From assembly GCA_947095585.1 (NCBI GenBank), contig OX352766.1:19086939-19150938 (forward strand): DNA of 64,000 nt. Reading direction: 5' to 3'. Position 1 is the first letter of the stretch. The number at the start of each line of letters is the position of its first letter. Under the pieces are notes generated by a model. The model saw nothing but the letters and a program-made list of their open reading frames with translations, did not search any database and was not told where the DNA came from. Below are positions 1-11,860 of the stretch, in pieces. The stretch comes from Nephrocerus scutellatus (Eukaryota; Arthropoda; Insecta; Diptera; Pipunculidae). The position numbers and the translations under genes were made by a program.

Positions 1-600
1 CTCAAGACGTCAAAAAATATATTCAAACGGCCTGTCAATAAACTAGTGAAGTTGGTTATTAAGAAATAAAAATTTCTTAAGGCGCGGGAGTATGTTGGTG
101 AAAATGAAACACAAGGCTGCTCAGTTTTAGATCGCTGTTTCGTTAATTTACATTTGGATTACTAACACTCATTAACGTTGTTCTATTCTCTCAATAACGA
201 AATAACCTATTTCAGCAATCACAAGTCGCAACCTATCGAACTGCTGCCGCACTCAAACTACATTTTGACAGCCCAGACAATTTTGCTGTAGAAGGTACGA
301 GACAAATATATGTCTCTCTGAATTTGCTGGGTAAAGTCAAAACCATAGAAATAAAACTTTGTCATTCCCTTTTTATCTGGCGACGTACATGTTGCAACAA
401 ATAAGAAATTCCTAAATTGTTAAAAGTGAAAAATTGCATTGAAATTAAAATAAGAAATTGTTAAATTCTTAAATTGTAAAATTGGAAACGTGAAAGAAAT
501 TGGATTTAAAATCAACTAAAACTTGTTAAATTAAAAAATTAAAACACATTAAAGTAATCAAAGTAAATGTTAAATTTCGAGTTTTCTTTAAACGCTATTA
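1..600 (+). other. probable LTR end and leader of gypsy remnant G1
   Basis: No open frame. The stretch lies directly upstream of a gypsy Gag. It contains a polyadenylation-type AATAAA at about 350 and, at 378, TGGCGAC, which would be the start of a primer binding site just after an LTR. From 400 to 600 it is A-rich untranslated leader, as expected between LTR and gag. The LTR start lies outside the window or is too eroded to place. Confidence 0.35.
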
Positions 601-603
601 GAA

Positions 604-1536
604 GTTATTGAAGATTTGATAAACACGCCATTAGATTGGAAGTGCATCTCACGACGCCTTACAATGCACTATGCAGACAAGCGCGATTTGTCCACATTAG
701 AATATCAAATGTCTTCATTAGTTCAAGGAAATAACACCGTGCAAGATTTTTATCGCCTCTATGCCCATCTATCTCTCATACTAAATAAGTTAGGGTCCAT
801 GGATGTTAGCAGCGAGTCCTTAGCAAAAACATATCGCGACAAGGCTCTCGATACGTTTAGACGAGGCTTGAAAGGTGATCTACCAATCAGATCTACAGAT
901 CTTTCACAAGCTGGAAACTGGAGAACCAGAATTTCCGTATCCAATACGCAATCACGCATTACGGCCCAACACGTGCAGTAGTTAATCAACCACAAACGCC
1001 TCTTCGAAGAAACATGAACTATGGTAATATTCAAAGAAATAAACAAGATTTTTATCCTCAGCTAACGTACCTACCCCAACCACCATTCAATTTTAATCAA
1101 TACACCAATAAAAACCCTCACAGGCCACACAATTTTAATTCTAATTTCCCTTCAAATCAAAACGCTTATAGACAACAACAGTTTAACCAAACTTACTCAC
1201 GATATCAAGGTCAAAATAATACTCCAATACCGGCACGTCCTAATGCGCCGAAGCCGCAACCCAGACCAGAACCGATGGACGTAGACCAAAGCATGCGGTC
1301 AAAGGGAGTAAACTATATGAACAGACCAGCGCCAAACCCAATGTTTGACAAAAAGACCTTCAGTGGAGCCACAACAACCCAGACCTACGAAGTACCATCG
1401 AAATTTCCACATTGAACCTCAAGAGCAAGACGTTGTAAGTTACGAACAGCAACCTGACTCAGAAGTAGACCAAAACGGACAACCGTTCGAAGATTACGTC
1501 GAAGGATATGAAGAGTTCCGGAATGAAGAAAAATAA
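604..1536 (+). pseudogene. gag: gypsy (errantivirus-like) Gag, frameshifted
   Basis: Capsid-like Gag of a Ty3/gypsy element. The 616-981 part has the DWKCISRRL and [10 protein letters not shown] segments typical of gypsy/17.6-group Gag. After a frame change, 1014-1415 encodes an Asn/Gln/Pro-rich region with PEPMDVD, a hallmark of insect gypsy Gag in place of zinc knuckles. A further frame change gives an acidic tail ending at 1536. At least two disruptions are present, so it is non-functional. Family assignment is by motif recognition only. Confidence 0.75.
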
Positions 1537-1574
1537 ATGTTGGACTTTACAGACATACATTTTTTAGACTAGAT

Positions 1575-2180
1575 TGTTCTTCGCTGCCCTACTTTGAGTG
1601 CAGAACGAAGAACGGGCAATTATTAAAAATTCTGATGGATACCGGATCTAATAAAAATTACATTAAAGCAGACCTTGTTTCAAACCCTTTACCAAATGCA
1701 CAACCCTGTTATGCAAACTCTATAGGTGGAAATGTTAAGGTTAGTCACTTTAAAATGGTAAACCTATTAGGCCTCAAAAATACCGATATTAAATTTTTTA
1801 TCCTACCCTCTCTCAAATCGTTCCATGCCATTTTAGGAAATGATAGCTTAAAAGAGCTCTCAGCAATAATTTTTACGAGGGACAGACATGGTCATTAAAG
1901 ACAAGTTAACGATTAGAATTAAACAACACGCCTATATGGCAGCAAACAAAATACATACAAAGCTAGATCACTTAAATACACTTCAAAGGAACAGAACTAA
2001 CATCGTGCCAAACCTATTTACTAAACCTGACGAAAATCGAATTATTACCACTGTTGTTAAAGATGATATTTGTACAACCTCAGATATCCCAATCTATTCA
2101 AAATTTTACCCCTATCATATGGCCCTCAAGGATGAGGTAGAACGTCAGGTCAGGCAACTACTTAATGATGAATGCAATTG
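1575..2180 (+). pseudogene. pol: gypsy protease and pre-RT region of G1, truncated
   Basis: Pol fragment downstream of the Gag. The protease active site DTGSNKNYI is at about 1638 and the flap/LGNDSL region near 1840. A frameshift near 1885 passes into the linker that precedes reverse transcriptase, ending in the conserved YSKFYPYHMALKDEV stretch and VRQLLNDE. The expected RT palm is absent: the element stops at about 2180, where BEL-type sequence begins. This is a deletion or insertion breakpoint. Confidence 0.75.
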
Positions 2181-2456
2181 ATTGCAAATAATGCTGACGC
2201 AATAAAGTATGCGAGGTGATTTGGGTTCTGTTAAAAAATACATACAGACAAAAACGCTATTCCGTCTGTGTCTACAGCTGAGACCGGTTTTATTGAATTT
2301 TTTATATTGCGATGCAGTTGTAGTTAGTCGCATTTTTTAGTTTGTAGCGAACAGTTCGTTTACTTAAGTTCTCTGTCGTTTTCTTTGTTCGTTTTTTTCT
2401 TTTAATTAATATAATTGTTCTTTAATAAATATTACGGGTTCTTTTTTATTTTCATT
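2181..2456 (+). repeat. BEL/Pao LTR, 3' part
   Basis: T-rich segment between the truncated G1 pol and a BEL primer binding site. It contains AATAAA at about 2424 and ends TTTTCA two bases before the primer binding site, as an LTR 3' end would. The LTR start is not resolvable because G1 is truncated against it. Confidence 0.4.
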
Positions 2457-2474
2457 TGGTGCCGAAACCCGGGA
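2457..2474 (+). other. primer binding site of BEL-1
   Basis: TGGTGCCGAAACCCGGGA begins with the TGG expected opposite a tRNA 3' CCA and carries the CCGAAACCCGGGA core often seen after BEL/Pao LTRs. It sits 42 bases before the first Gag codon of BEL-1, which is the right place. Confidence 0.65.
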
Positions 2475-2515
2475 ATAATCGCGACGGAAATTAATATTAG
2501 AAAAAACGAAAGAAT

Positions 2516-3226
2516 ATGGAAATAGCTTCACGCGGCGCATTTAGAACGCAGCTTACAAAATTATCGAAAGCTGCAATCGAGTTATTAAGTGCGGAAATGT
2601 CGCAGAAAATGCCGAGCATTTTTTAACGCTGGAACAGGAAATTACCTCTTATATCGAGCGCCTAAGTATGGTGCACACGAATATAAAGGCGGCGGATAAG
2701 CGCGTAGAATATAAAGGCCTCATTAAGGAAGACATCGAGAGGGAATGGGAGAAAATTGTAGAATATGACGACTTGGCGGTGGGAACCATCACACGCTTGC
2801 GACAAAGGTTGCTGAAAATCCAACAACTTTCGACAATAGAAACAAATAATTCGTCATCACACCTTCAACATCAACCACAGCTGGAAAGGACAAATACGAT
2901 GCTGCAAAAGTTACCATTGATGAAATTCGATGGGAATGTGAAAGATTGGATTCCATTCTGGGATCAATTTAATGTCGCCGTGCATGAAAATCAAACAACT
3001 TTCGTCAGCGGACAAATTTCATTATCTCGACAGTGTTTTGTGTGGTAGCGCGAAAAAAGCAATTTCTGGATTCACAGCGTCTGCAGCTTGCTATGACGCC
3101 TCTATTGCGCTTTTAAAAGAACAGTTTGATGATCCAGAAAGGTTAGTAGATGAACACATTCAACAGTTGGTCACGCTCCCTCCCATACAATTACGCGAGT
3201 TAGCATCGTCAGCACTCGTGGCATAA
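2516..3226 (+). pseudogene. gag: BEL/Pao Gag (DUF1759-type), frameshifted and truncated
   Basis: Starts with ATG at 2516. The first frame stops near 2625, and coding continues in another frame from about 2610 to 3005 and in a third frame to about 3215. Recognisable segments are LPLMKFDGNVKDWIPFWDQF (2917 on) and DKFHYLDSVL, the conserved DUF1759 core of BEL Gag, which measures capsid-like assembly. The zinc-finger and protease part is missing. Two frameshifts and the truncation make it a fossil. Confidence 0.8.
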
Positions 3227-4117
3227 ACCACAGTGCAACAATGTTATTATTTAAGTCACGTACGATTAAAATTCTAATGAATTTTGTCTGCAACTGCAAA
3301 CTGCGGATTAATCGTTTTACTTTCTTTTACTAGTAGTAAAGTAAGTATAGTAATCATGAAAATTTTCAAACTCGGGATTTTTGCAGATTTACCCATTACC
3401 GTATCTCCTGAGTCAGAAAAAGCAAAAAAAAAAATCTCTGTCTGTGTGTCTGTGGCTCTGTGTCCACTCTACAGCCCAGACGGCTGAATTGATTGAGACG
3501 AAAAATCATATTTAAGCTTTTTACATAAATTGGGAGGGCCCAGTTGATTTTGGCGGAAATCGGCCAAACGGAAGTGGTAGTCGTAGTAGTAAACTACTAT
3601 GAGAAAATGCAAAAAAAAAATAAAAATAAAAAATAAATGGAAAAAAAAATTTAATATACATTTACTGAAGATTCTGGACCCGTCCGTAAAAGAAAGTCGT
3701 GTTGTGCCCACACCTCCATTTTTTTTTCAAATTCGCAAGCTTCGCAGCCGATACGGAAGCATTCATTATTGAGATAATTCTTGTCCACCGATTGAATTGC
3801 ACTGTGTCGCGTTGGTTTTCTAATAATTATAAATCATAAGTTTTTGATAATTTTAAATTCGTAATCATAAGTTTTGATTAAATTCGTACTTAATTATAAT
3901 TAATAATAAATAAATTATATAAATATATAAATTAATAATAAATATTAAATAAAAAAACAAAAATATAAGTTAAAAATAATTGAGTGTTGAGTACATAAAG
4001 AACATAAGTCGCGCAGATGTACACGGTTTACGGCAACTGTACAATTCGGTGAGAACATGCAGACGATCCCTCACATCTTTACATGTACCCTCACACTACT
4101 ACGATGTTATGCTCAAG
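3227..4117. other. non-coding, low-complexity spacer
   Basis: No gene seen. 3430-3560 has a TCTGTGTGTCTGTGG tract followed by a GAATTGATTGAGACG phrase resembling untranslated ends of dispersed insect repeats, but I could not assign it. 3605-3660 is A-rich simple sequence, and 3840-3980 is almost pure A/T. Confidence 0.4.
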
Positions 4118-4177
4118 CAAAACCTTCTCTATAGAAAGCCCAACTGTTCCGATCGCACACAGGTAAATGCTTAGATT
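4118..4177 (+). mobile_element. single end of hAT-type MITE (copy 1)
   Basis: CAAAACCTTCTCTATAGAAA onward matches, over about 60 bases, the left terminal inverted repeat of the complete 271-bp MITE at 37535-37805. No matching right end is visible downstream to 4600, so this is a truncated copy or an end captured by later rearrangement. Confidence 0.55.
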
Positions 4178-4996
4178 TATTGTTATGATGTCCCCTGTTA
4201 TTCCCTTAACTCGAGCCAATATAATATAAACCTTAACATACGTACATAAATATATACATACTTTAATTTACATACGTTCTCAATTTCAAGAACTGTAATA
4301 TAAATAAATATATACACACTTTTATTTGCTTACTTTTTACCTTATTCTCAATTCCAAGAACTGTTTACGAACTTTATTTAGTTCACTATTAATAATTTGC
4401 ACTCGCACTAAATAAATGCAACTCCAACATTTAAACACAGACAAATTTATTGGGAATCATTTCGCAACAATCCATTCCATTATTAATATTGTTGACAAAG
4501 CAAATATTTATAAGAAAATAAATTGTAAAATTAGTATTTAAGAAAGCATAAGAAGATTAATAAAGCAGTCTTAATTTGAAAATGAAAGTGTTTTTTTTTT
4601 ACATACATTCTTTTTAAGATCCAAAAGTAGACGACTGATAGGGACCGACATCGTACTTGATACTGACGAGTAGTATAGCGTACCAAAAAACGAAAGTTAT
4701 ATTGAGTCGAAAAGCGGACGTCGTGCAGTCTACAACTCATCGCAGAAATACATTCTGCCAACAAGTCGCGACATACAAATACACGCAAGCCGAAACACGC
4801 GATAAATATAAGCCGCCATATTATTCCATTCTGCCATTAGTTTGGCAGAATTGCCGATGTGTTCTGATTTGTTCGATCTATAAATTTGTCTAGTTTCTTG
4901 AAGAACGTTTGTTCGATATCAGTCGCCACGCTGAAGCTACTTGTATTAAACTTGTATCGAAACATGTAATTTATAAAGCCTACGCGAAACTATTTA
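4178..4996. other. non-coding spacer, possible BEL-4 LTR
   Basis: AT-rich. Two degenerate copies of a TTCTCAATT(T/C)CAAGAACTGT phrase lie at about 4277 and 4350. From 4640 the base composition becomes balanced and the stretch leads into BEL-4 Gag, so 4640-4990 may be LTR and leader. No primer binding site could be assigned. Confidence 0.3.
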
Positions 4997-5388
4997 ATGC
5001 AAGAAGGAAGGTACATGCTAAGAAGCGCGTTGGTTCAAGAAGATTCTTTGGAAGAAAGTGAATTACCAATAGCGGAAGAAGCAATGGACCAAGGAACCAT
5101 CACAACAATTTTGAACAGCCTGAACGAGCTTCGCACATCTGTACAAGAACTTCGAAACAGTACAGCGGACAGCCAAAAAGATATTGAAAAATTAAATGAA
5201 AACGTTTCACCATTGCTGTCTGACAGTGAAACTGTAGGTACCGCCGCCAATGATGCAACAATAACAATAAAGTTGCACGATCTACCAGTATTTTCGGGAA
5301 ATGTGGACGAATGGCCCTTATTTCTTGCCAATTATAATGACACCACCAACGATTTCAAATATACACATCGTCAAAAATTATTGCGATT
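4997..5388 (+). pseudogene. gag: BEL/Pao Gag N-terminus (BEL-4), truncated
   Basis: About 130 codons open from 4997: an acidic N-terminus, a coiled-coil-like ILNSLNELRTSVQELRNS segment, then LPVFSGNVDEWPLFLANYND, the start of the DUF1759 core. Homology-like character stops at KLLRF, where sequence resembling a giant LTR (GL-a) starts with TGTAACGG. The open frame continues to 5560 but that part looks like chance. This Gag is a different subfamily from BEL-1, because the core residues differ. Confidence 0.7.
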
Positions 5389-6476
5389 TGTAACGGACAC
5401 TTTGGCTCGGTTTAGTTTGTTCTCGGTTAAAAACCACTGGCAACCCTTTTCGATTTTTTTTTCGTATATATATGAGGAAATAACGCATATAAAATTATCA
5501 TATATGCTCTTCTTGGCTTTGGGCTGGTGGCGTCACTCCCCATCCCATTCTTTCGCTTGATTATTTGTCTCGCAAAATCAGGCGATGTCAATTTTACATG
5601 CATTTAGCGGAGACTAATGCATGTTCATGATTTATGCCTAGGCATCGTGCAAACGAAACCAAAAAGGCATAGAGAGTTGCGATTGAGATTCTGGCAAAGT
5701 CGGTCAGCTCTCGTGGACCATCCTTTTATTTTTCGTTTCGCTGCAACTTGCATTTACCATCGGTCTTACAATTTTGTACAGTTTTTTTTTCTTTGAGTAA
5801 AACTCGTTAACAATTAATGGTCGTATTCGTGACATTTGTAATTAATTGTCCATTTTAACCGGTGTAAATTCCGTGCCCGGAAACCCAAATCTATTTCAAA
5901 TTCGACAAGTTTTGTTGGACTTTAATGGAGAAGTCGAGTCCAACGAGGACAATCATTTAGTGCGTGGCTTAATTTATTATCTATAGTGGTCAGTGCGTCA
6001 GTTGCAACAGGCATAAGCCAGGCAACTCGGCCACATATTTTCCTCAAGAAAAGCGAAGGTACGAAAAGTCATGCTCAGACATGGACTAAAACCGTGAGAA
6101 AAAAAAATAGAAAAAAAAAATGTTGGATAGCCATTCCTAAGTCCGAAACGCCAGTGACTCGGGCTCCGCTACCGGCGGAAATACAAGAGTCATCTCAATG
6201 CACCTACCTTGCTCGAACCTTTGAGTAGCCCATCGCCAATCGATAAACTTTTTGGCCTACATGGAGTATTAGTTTTGTGGTTTTTTTTTTATGTATTTCC
6301 CTTGTGTTAATAAGTCAGAAAGCGGTGTAAGATCCTAACCCAAATGAATGATAAGAAGGGGGAGAAGAGAAAAGAAAAAAAATGTTCTTCTGTTCTTTTG
6401 TGTTAATTCGCGATGGTGCAATATATGAGAGAGAGAGGACTTTTAAACGTTAATTTTTTTATTTTGAAAGTTTCAG

Positions 6477-6542
6477 GGAACACCATCCTACCTTCGTCGA
6501 CAGCGCTGCCGGTGGAGATGCCGAGAGAATGGATATACTCAA
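6477..6542 (+). other. putative mini-exon of GL-a
   Basis: Preceded by a T-rich tract and TTTCAG, followed by GTAAGT. The 66-nt segment contains TCGACAGCGCTGCCGGTGGA and reads VDSAAGGDAERMDILK in one frame with no stop. The same arrangement and frame recur at 13760, 29363, 50308, 57223 and 62531. Use as an exon is inferred from splice-site consensus only. Confidence 0.55.
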
Positions 6543-6962
6543 GTAAGTCAGTACATTTTTTTATATTAAATGCCTTTTGTGGTATAAATATACCCAAAAG
6601 TGTTGTTGGTACTTTTGGTTTGCCGCAAACGGTCCTCTCTTCCGCATTTAGAGTAACCGTTCGGGTTTAACGACACTTAATGTGTTGACAATTGCCGTGT
6701 CGGGCAGAATTTAATTTTTCTTCTACAAGTTGCCCTAGCGTACTAGACAGTGCTAATGCACTCGGAAATTTTTTTTTGGTTTTCTCTTTCCGCCTCTACA
6801 TAGATTGTATGACAATCTACTTTTCGCTTCTTATATGCCTGTTGACCACTAATGAGAAGGCAGAACCTTTGTCTGTTTCTCTCAGGTTAAGCATTTCTTA
6901 TTATATTACTTGAAAGCTGCTATCATGACATTAATATTTAGATGTATACTGATGAGTTTGTT

Positions 6963-7100
6963 TGTTTCTCGATAGTTGAGTCATGATACATGAAATTAAT
7001 AGATCATCACCTTAGTTTATAGATTTATAATTGTTTCTCGATAGTTAAGTCATGATACATGAAATTGATATATCATCATATTAGTTTATAGTTGTATAAT
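6963..7100. repeat. 69-bp tandem repeat, two copies
   Basis: Unit starting TGTTTCTCGATAGTTGAGTC recurs 69 bases later with a few changes, and a third partial start (TTTCTCGGATG) follows at about 7107. It sits inside GL-a between the mini-exon and the C-rich module. Confidence 0.85.
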
Positions 7101-7164
7101 CCTAATTATTTCTCGGATGTTATTCTTTTCTTGGGGTATTACATGAAAATGATCTATACATGAA

Positions 7165-7383
7165 ACTCAGGACAATGGTCGACTGAATTCATTTCTTATC
7201 ACTATTATTGTTATTATTAGACTTATTTTCAATTTTCACTCAGGACAATTTTCGACTGAATTCATTTCTTATCACTATTATTGTTATTATTAGACTTATT
7301 TTCAATTTTCACTCAGGACAATTGTCGACTGAAATCATTTCTAATCACTATTATTGTTATTATTAGACTTATTTTCAAATTTT
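7165..7383. repeat. 73-bp tandem repeat, three copies
   Basis: Units begin ACTCAGGACAAT at 7165, 7238 and 7311 with an exact 73-base period; a decayed fourth start is at 7384. Copies are nearly identical, so the amplification is recent. The position within GL-a corresponds to where other GL units carry unrelated-period arrays. Confidence 0.9.
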
Positions 7384-7908
7384 ACTCAGGGCAAGTATCT
7401 CCTGAACCTACATCTTGTTATTATTATCATTACCACACCTAGATCAATGAAATTAAAATGTTACGAAGATGCGCCTAAATCAATCAATTTCCATTGACTT
7501 ATTTTTTAATTCGATCCATTTAGTTATGATTGGCAGCTCCCGACAGATGGAGGTGTGATTTATTTAGTTATACCAGGTCACTGTTGAGGGTTGGGGCTCA
7601 ATGTCATTGTCCTTTCTTTTCCCTTTCCTTTTTTTTTTTTGGTAAAATACGTGCACGCAAATTTTTTTTATAGTAACGGTGGTCGAGAATACCAAAGCAA
7701 GACCCCACCCCAATCCGACGAGCTAGCAAGAGCAACGCGTAGGGCGTGCACCCCGCTTTAGTTATTACTCTCGACACAAGGTGGCAACCAACACCTGCTG
7801 CTGACTCGATGGCATCACCCCTCCCCCTCGAAAAAAATCCTCCTAGAGGAATGATGAGGCGGTCAGTGCAAAACCACCGCGGATAAGATTTATAGAATCG
7901 AACCGAAA

Positions 7909-7926
7909 TGGCGCCCAACGTGGGAC
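7909..7926 (+). other. tRNA-Lys-type primer binding site after GL-a
   Basis: TGGCGCCCAACGTGGGAC matches the tRNA-Lys primer binding site used by gypsy and by long-LTR elements such as Osvaldo and Ulysses. Its position directly after GL-a identifies GL-a as a 5' LTR. Roughly 150 bases of leader follow before the element is lost. Confidence 0.75.
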
Positions 7927-8101
7927 AGCAAAAGCCTTTGGTCAAGCTGCAACATTGCGGACGGGACGCAGCTAACCTTGAAATAAGAGGTGAGAGTGAG
8001 ACAATGGTCGCATACGGAATTGTGCAGGTTATTCGACCGGACTAAATGCTTGCGTTGAATCTCGTAAATGTATCAGCGATCCTGGCCATTTCTTTTCACT
8101 T

Positions 8102-8172
8102 TTTGATAATGGAAGACAGTTTATCAGCCATGAGTTCGAGACTTTTTGCAAGCAACGAGGCATGAATCACAA
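8102..8172 (+). pseudogene. gypsy integrase core fragment
   Basis: A short stretch reads FDNGRQFISHEFETFCKQRG, the conserved second-aspartate block of Ty3/gypsy integrase (usually SDNGRQF). It is flanked by stops and unrelated sequence. It could be what remains of the internal region of the GL-a retrotransposon or of another gypsy; the distance is too short to tell. Confidence 0.55.
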
Positions 8173-8239
8173 TAAAACAATAAAACTCCGCCATATTGTA
8201 ATGGTGCACTTGCATTAAGCGAATGAATGTGAACAGCAA

Positions 8240-8683
8240 TACAACTATAGTATATTACAGAACGAGCAAGGAAAGTGGAGCTTATCGTGCGAGGTCGAAG
8301 CTTGGCAATCTAACGAGCACGATGAGCACTTTTCTGCAAGTCATGTACGCTATTTTTCACGCGTCCAAACCAGTTTTTCTGCTAAATCGAGAGAGAGAAG
8401 CAGAAATGTGAGAATGTGTGTTCGCTGTGACTGCAGTAAATAACAAAGAAATGAATTTTTCACGCGTCCAAACCGGTTTTTCTGCTAAATCGAGAGAGAA
8501 GCAGAAATCACAAACGACAAACAAAAGAGAATTCTTGCTCATGCGCAATGTGTTCGCTGAGATTGCAGTAAATAACAAAAGACGTTTATATCATAACATA
8601 ACTATTGTTGTTATGGGCTACTTTCGAGGCTAGTTTATAGCGTACGAAACAGTCGCTTTCGTCTATGGGCGTGTGAAAATGAA
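8240..8683 (+). repeat. R430 repeat, copy 1
   Basis: Runs from TAGTATATTACAGAACGAG to CTATGGGCGTGTGAAAA and is found again at 44558-45012 (same strand) and 45429-45727 (inverted). It contains an internal direct duplication of about 110 bases starting TTTTCACGCGTCCAAACC (about 8355 and 8457). Flanks share a ~45-bp direct repeat (TAATGGTGCACTTGCA-like, 8202 and 8698), hinting at a duplicated target or a larger element. No coding capacity. Confidence 0.85.
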
Positions 8684-8689
8684 ATATAA

Positions 8690-9944
8690 TCCTTTATAAT
8701 GGTACACTTGCAATTAGCGAATGAATGTCAACAGCTATGCAGTTAAGAAAATGTAAAGCGCTGCAAAGAAGTGTCCCACCAAAAGTATTCGATGCAACCT
8801 AACTCACAACTTTCACTCTCGGTTCCCTTGCGCCGCCGTGTAAGTAAGTACCAAATAAGCCACTGTAAATGATTTCGCACAAAGGCATTGCGGAATGCCG
8901 AAATGACCGTCGTCTCGCTCTAACACCCACCAAGGGGTCAGACGACTTGTTACAGGAAATATTGTCGAAAGGAATTTCTTTTCAATAGAGTTAGAGGCGA
9001 GAACGCACGTTCTTTCATTAGGAAGAAAATAAAATTAAAATCGTGACAATTGGAAGGTAAACGAGCAGCGCAAAATTGGACATCAAAAAATATAATAACA
9101 AAAGGAATTCAAGAAAGAAAACGAAGATAACAAAAAAAAAAGGGAAAGCGGAGAAGTAAGTGATGAGCACAGAATAATTTTGTTTTTGCAAATAGTAATC
9201 GGGCAACATCGCTGTATTCCCCCATAATCTTTATAGAAAAGGGCGGAATTCGACAATGTTAGGAAGTCCGCTACACAACTGAAGAATTATTTCGGCCAAT
9301 AAGAGGCCCAACACGCAAGCCTACTTTAACCAGAATCGCCCTTTTCTCACGTGAGTATTTTTTTTTTATTATTCGACTTTCTGGACACAAAATCTTACAC
9401 GTTCCGCTGGAATTCGGGGTTTGAGTACAATGTTGTGCCGGAGCGCTGGATCCCGTAAGGGCGAAGCTCCAGCCGTATTCCGACCACGGGTTCGCAACAT
9501 CGAATCCGCACTCGGAATCACACAAAATTACTTGCGACCAACTTAATCATAACATAAATAGCAGCTACTGAAACACCAGATGATTTAAGGTTATTTGACG
9601 AACTGAGAATTCCTCAATAAAAAGCGGTCCTCTGCCGCAGTGACATTTTCTCATATGGGGTTAGGGTAACCGATCAAGTCATTGCTAAGAAATACCAAAC
9701 CCTCAGCGTTTCCGCTTGGTACATTAAACTCTATACTAGGAGTGCTAACAAATTAGGAACTCCAGGACCAGGAGTACACTCTGCTCTTCGTGCTTTGGCC
9801 CGCTCATCGGTGATGATCGTAGGAACAAAAATGCCACACCCACTCCATCGGACTCAAGAATTCGTGGTCGTCGTCTGCAGCTATGCCCTACTTTCGCTAG
9901 CCTCCCACACATACTTTAAGCCATACAAGTTGGGAAGTCGATAT
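8690..9944. other. non-coding stretch upstream of GL-b array
   Basis: No gene recognised. 9010-9210 is A-rich with poly-A tracts. 9640-9940 is more balanced. Part of it probably belongs to the 5' portion of GL-b, whose start and mini-exon I could not find. Confidence 0.35.
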
Positions 9945-10410
9945 GACAAGAATTATTTTAAATTTTAAAAATATCCAACAACTCATTTTTGCACACATCC
10001 AGAATTATTTCACATTTCAAGAATAATCCAACAAATTCTCTTTTCATACTTCAAGAATTATTTTATACCTTAAGAAATATCCAACAACTTATTATTGCAC
10101 ACATCAGGAATTATTTTATTCTTTAAGAAATTCAAGAATTATTTTAGATTTTAAGCAATACTCAAGAATTTTTTTTATCCTTAAGAATTATTTTATACTT
10201 GAGGAATTGTCCAACAACTTACCTTTTTCACACTTTAAGAATTAATAGATATTTGAGAAGTGTTCGACAACTTACCTTTTCACGCTTTATGAATTATCTT
10301 ATATTTTAAGAATCATTCAACAACTTACCTTTGCATACCTCAAGAATAATTTTAGATTATAAGAAGTTTTTAATAATTTACGTTTTCCCACACCTTAAGA
10401 AACATTATAG
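9945..10410. repeat. degenerate ~55-bp tandem array
   Basis: Units contain AAGAATTATTTTA and CCAACAACTTACCTTTT, recurring every 50 to 60 bases (starts of CCAACAA near 9976, 10028, 10081, 10212, 10269, 10318). Divergent copies. CTTACCTTT on this strand is a 5' splice-site consensus on the other. Confidence 0.8.
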
Positions 10411-10997
10411 ATGTGGGAATGGGAGAAGTTAGCGAGACAAACAGTACCTTACAGAAAACTAGAAGTGGACGAAACTATTAAAATGCAACATTACACGAAC
10501 GTTGACGAACAACGACAATACACGAAAGCACGACGAGAGAAAAATGAAATAGAACAGAGTGAGTTGACGACGAAGAAATGAGCAAGGAGGACGTTCTACG
10601 ACTTACGAGCCGAGAACTTAATTTTAATAAATGTTTCTTTGTAATAAATAAATACATATCGTTTTTAATTTAATTTCTTTTTAAAATTTACTACATAGAT
10701 TTAATTTTAAGGTAGTAATGTAGCACTTAATATAGAAATAAACAACATTTGAATTATAACGTAAATGAAATATAAAGAGTTCTTATTGAGTTCAGATGTC
10801 GTCGCTCATGAATTTAGATACAGGTCATCGTGGGCCTGGTGCACGCATTGAAATTATTTATGATGGTGGAAGCAGGTGACGGGCCAAGACCCCACCCCAT
10901 TCCGGCGAGCTGGTTAGAGCGTATGCTAGGCGTGCACACCAGGCCTAAGATCGCAGCTGCTTCAGCATTTGTGAACCTTTCAATAATCACCACTACA
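9945..10997 (+). mobile_element. giant LTR unit GL-b, 3' part
   Basis: Ends CACTACA at 10997, five bases before a primer binding site. The C-rich module is at 10883-10945 (CAAGACCCCACCCCATTCCG ... GGCGTGCAC). A ~55-bp minisatellite fills 9945-10410. The mini-exon module is not visible, either because it decayed or because the copy is truncated. Confidence 0.6.
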
Positions 10998-11002
10998 TAA
11001 AT

Positions 11003-11020
11003 TGGCACCCAACATGGGGC
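11003..11020 (+). other. primer binding site after GL-b
   Basis: TGGCACCCAACATGGGGC differs by only a few bases from the tRNA-Lys-type site after GL-a and sits five bases past the CACTACA end. This supports GL-b as a 5' LTR of the same retrotransposon family. Confidence 0.7.
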
Positions 11021-11860
11021 CTGAGTGTCAAGTGTATGCGGTTCAGATCTCTTTCAAAAATCACCATTACAGATCCTCTACTACCATATTCCCTCTCCTC
11101 CACTAGTGCGTACGGGTTGCTGGACCGCTAGAAGAAGTTTCACTCACTCTCTATCTCTACTGTGTCTCTTTGGTGCGTTTGCTCGACCACCAGACAAACT
11201 CAGTTATTCTCTCCATCCCTTTCACTCACACTCCAAAAAACTACAATTGGCACCCAATAAGCAATTCTCTGCATTCACTGTTAAAATTATAGAAGCATCA
11301 ACTGCGGCTTCTGCTGTACTGCAACACAGAACGCATTCTCATAACTAAGCATCAACCGCGGCTTCTGCTGCTACTGCAACACAGAACGCATTCTCACAAC
11401 TAAGCATCAACAGTGACTTCCGCTGCTACTGCAACATATCATTCACTCTTATAATTGATTCACCACTTACAATTTAAAATTCCAGAGTCAGCCGACGACT
11501 GTTGAAATGCTTAATATTAAATTAAAAAAACATTTAAGGCGACCGCGGACAGCGAGCTCCATTTGAGGAAAAGATGGAGGAGATATTTGGCCGTAAGCCC
11601 GAAATGAGAAATACTCATACAATGAACTTGTCGGGAAAGGCCATAGATGCGTAGATGTCAATTTCAACCTTCAAAAACGTTGAACCAAAAAGTAACTCTT
11701 CGGGTAAGCGTTGTCAAATAGATATAAAGTGTTTTACAAAAATGCATTTTGCAGGTCAATTAGAGCCTTTATCGGAGAGTCCATCCCATTCCTCGAATAC
11801 CGAACCTGGTAAGTCCCTTGAAATACGAAAACAAAAATATATATCGTACAGGGCAAAGGA
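11021..11860. other. leader-like sequence with 55-bp repeat
   Basis: Follows the GL-b primer binding site, so the first part is presumably untranslated leader. At 11294, 11348 and 11403 a 54 to 55-bp unit (AGCATCAAC(C/T)GCGGCTTCTGC) is repeated three times. No Gag or other gene is recognisable before GL-c starts. Confidence 0.5.

Larger units (their letters stand above)
5389..7908 (+). mobile_element. giant LTR unit GL-a
   Basis: About 2.5 kb with no long gene. The right end is set by a tRNA-Lys-type primer binding site at 7909. The left end (TGTAACGG at 5389, where BEL Gag stops) is inferred from resemblance to GL-c and GL-f, which begin TGTAATGGTAG. Inside are a splice-bounded mini-exon (6477-6542), two minisatellites (6963-7100, 7165-7383) and the C-rich module at 7693-7760 (AAGCAAGACCCCACCCCAAT ... 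GGCGTGCACCCCGC) shared with four other GL units. 5600-6470 and 7400-7690 hold nothing else that I recognise. Confidence 0.6.

Noticed and set aside
5390..5560. C-terminal extension of BEL-4 Gag
   Set aside because: Open frame continues but Gag similarity stops at KLLRF, exactly at a TGTAACGG LTR-like start; the tail is chance.
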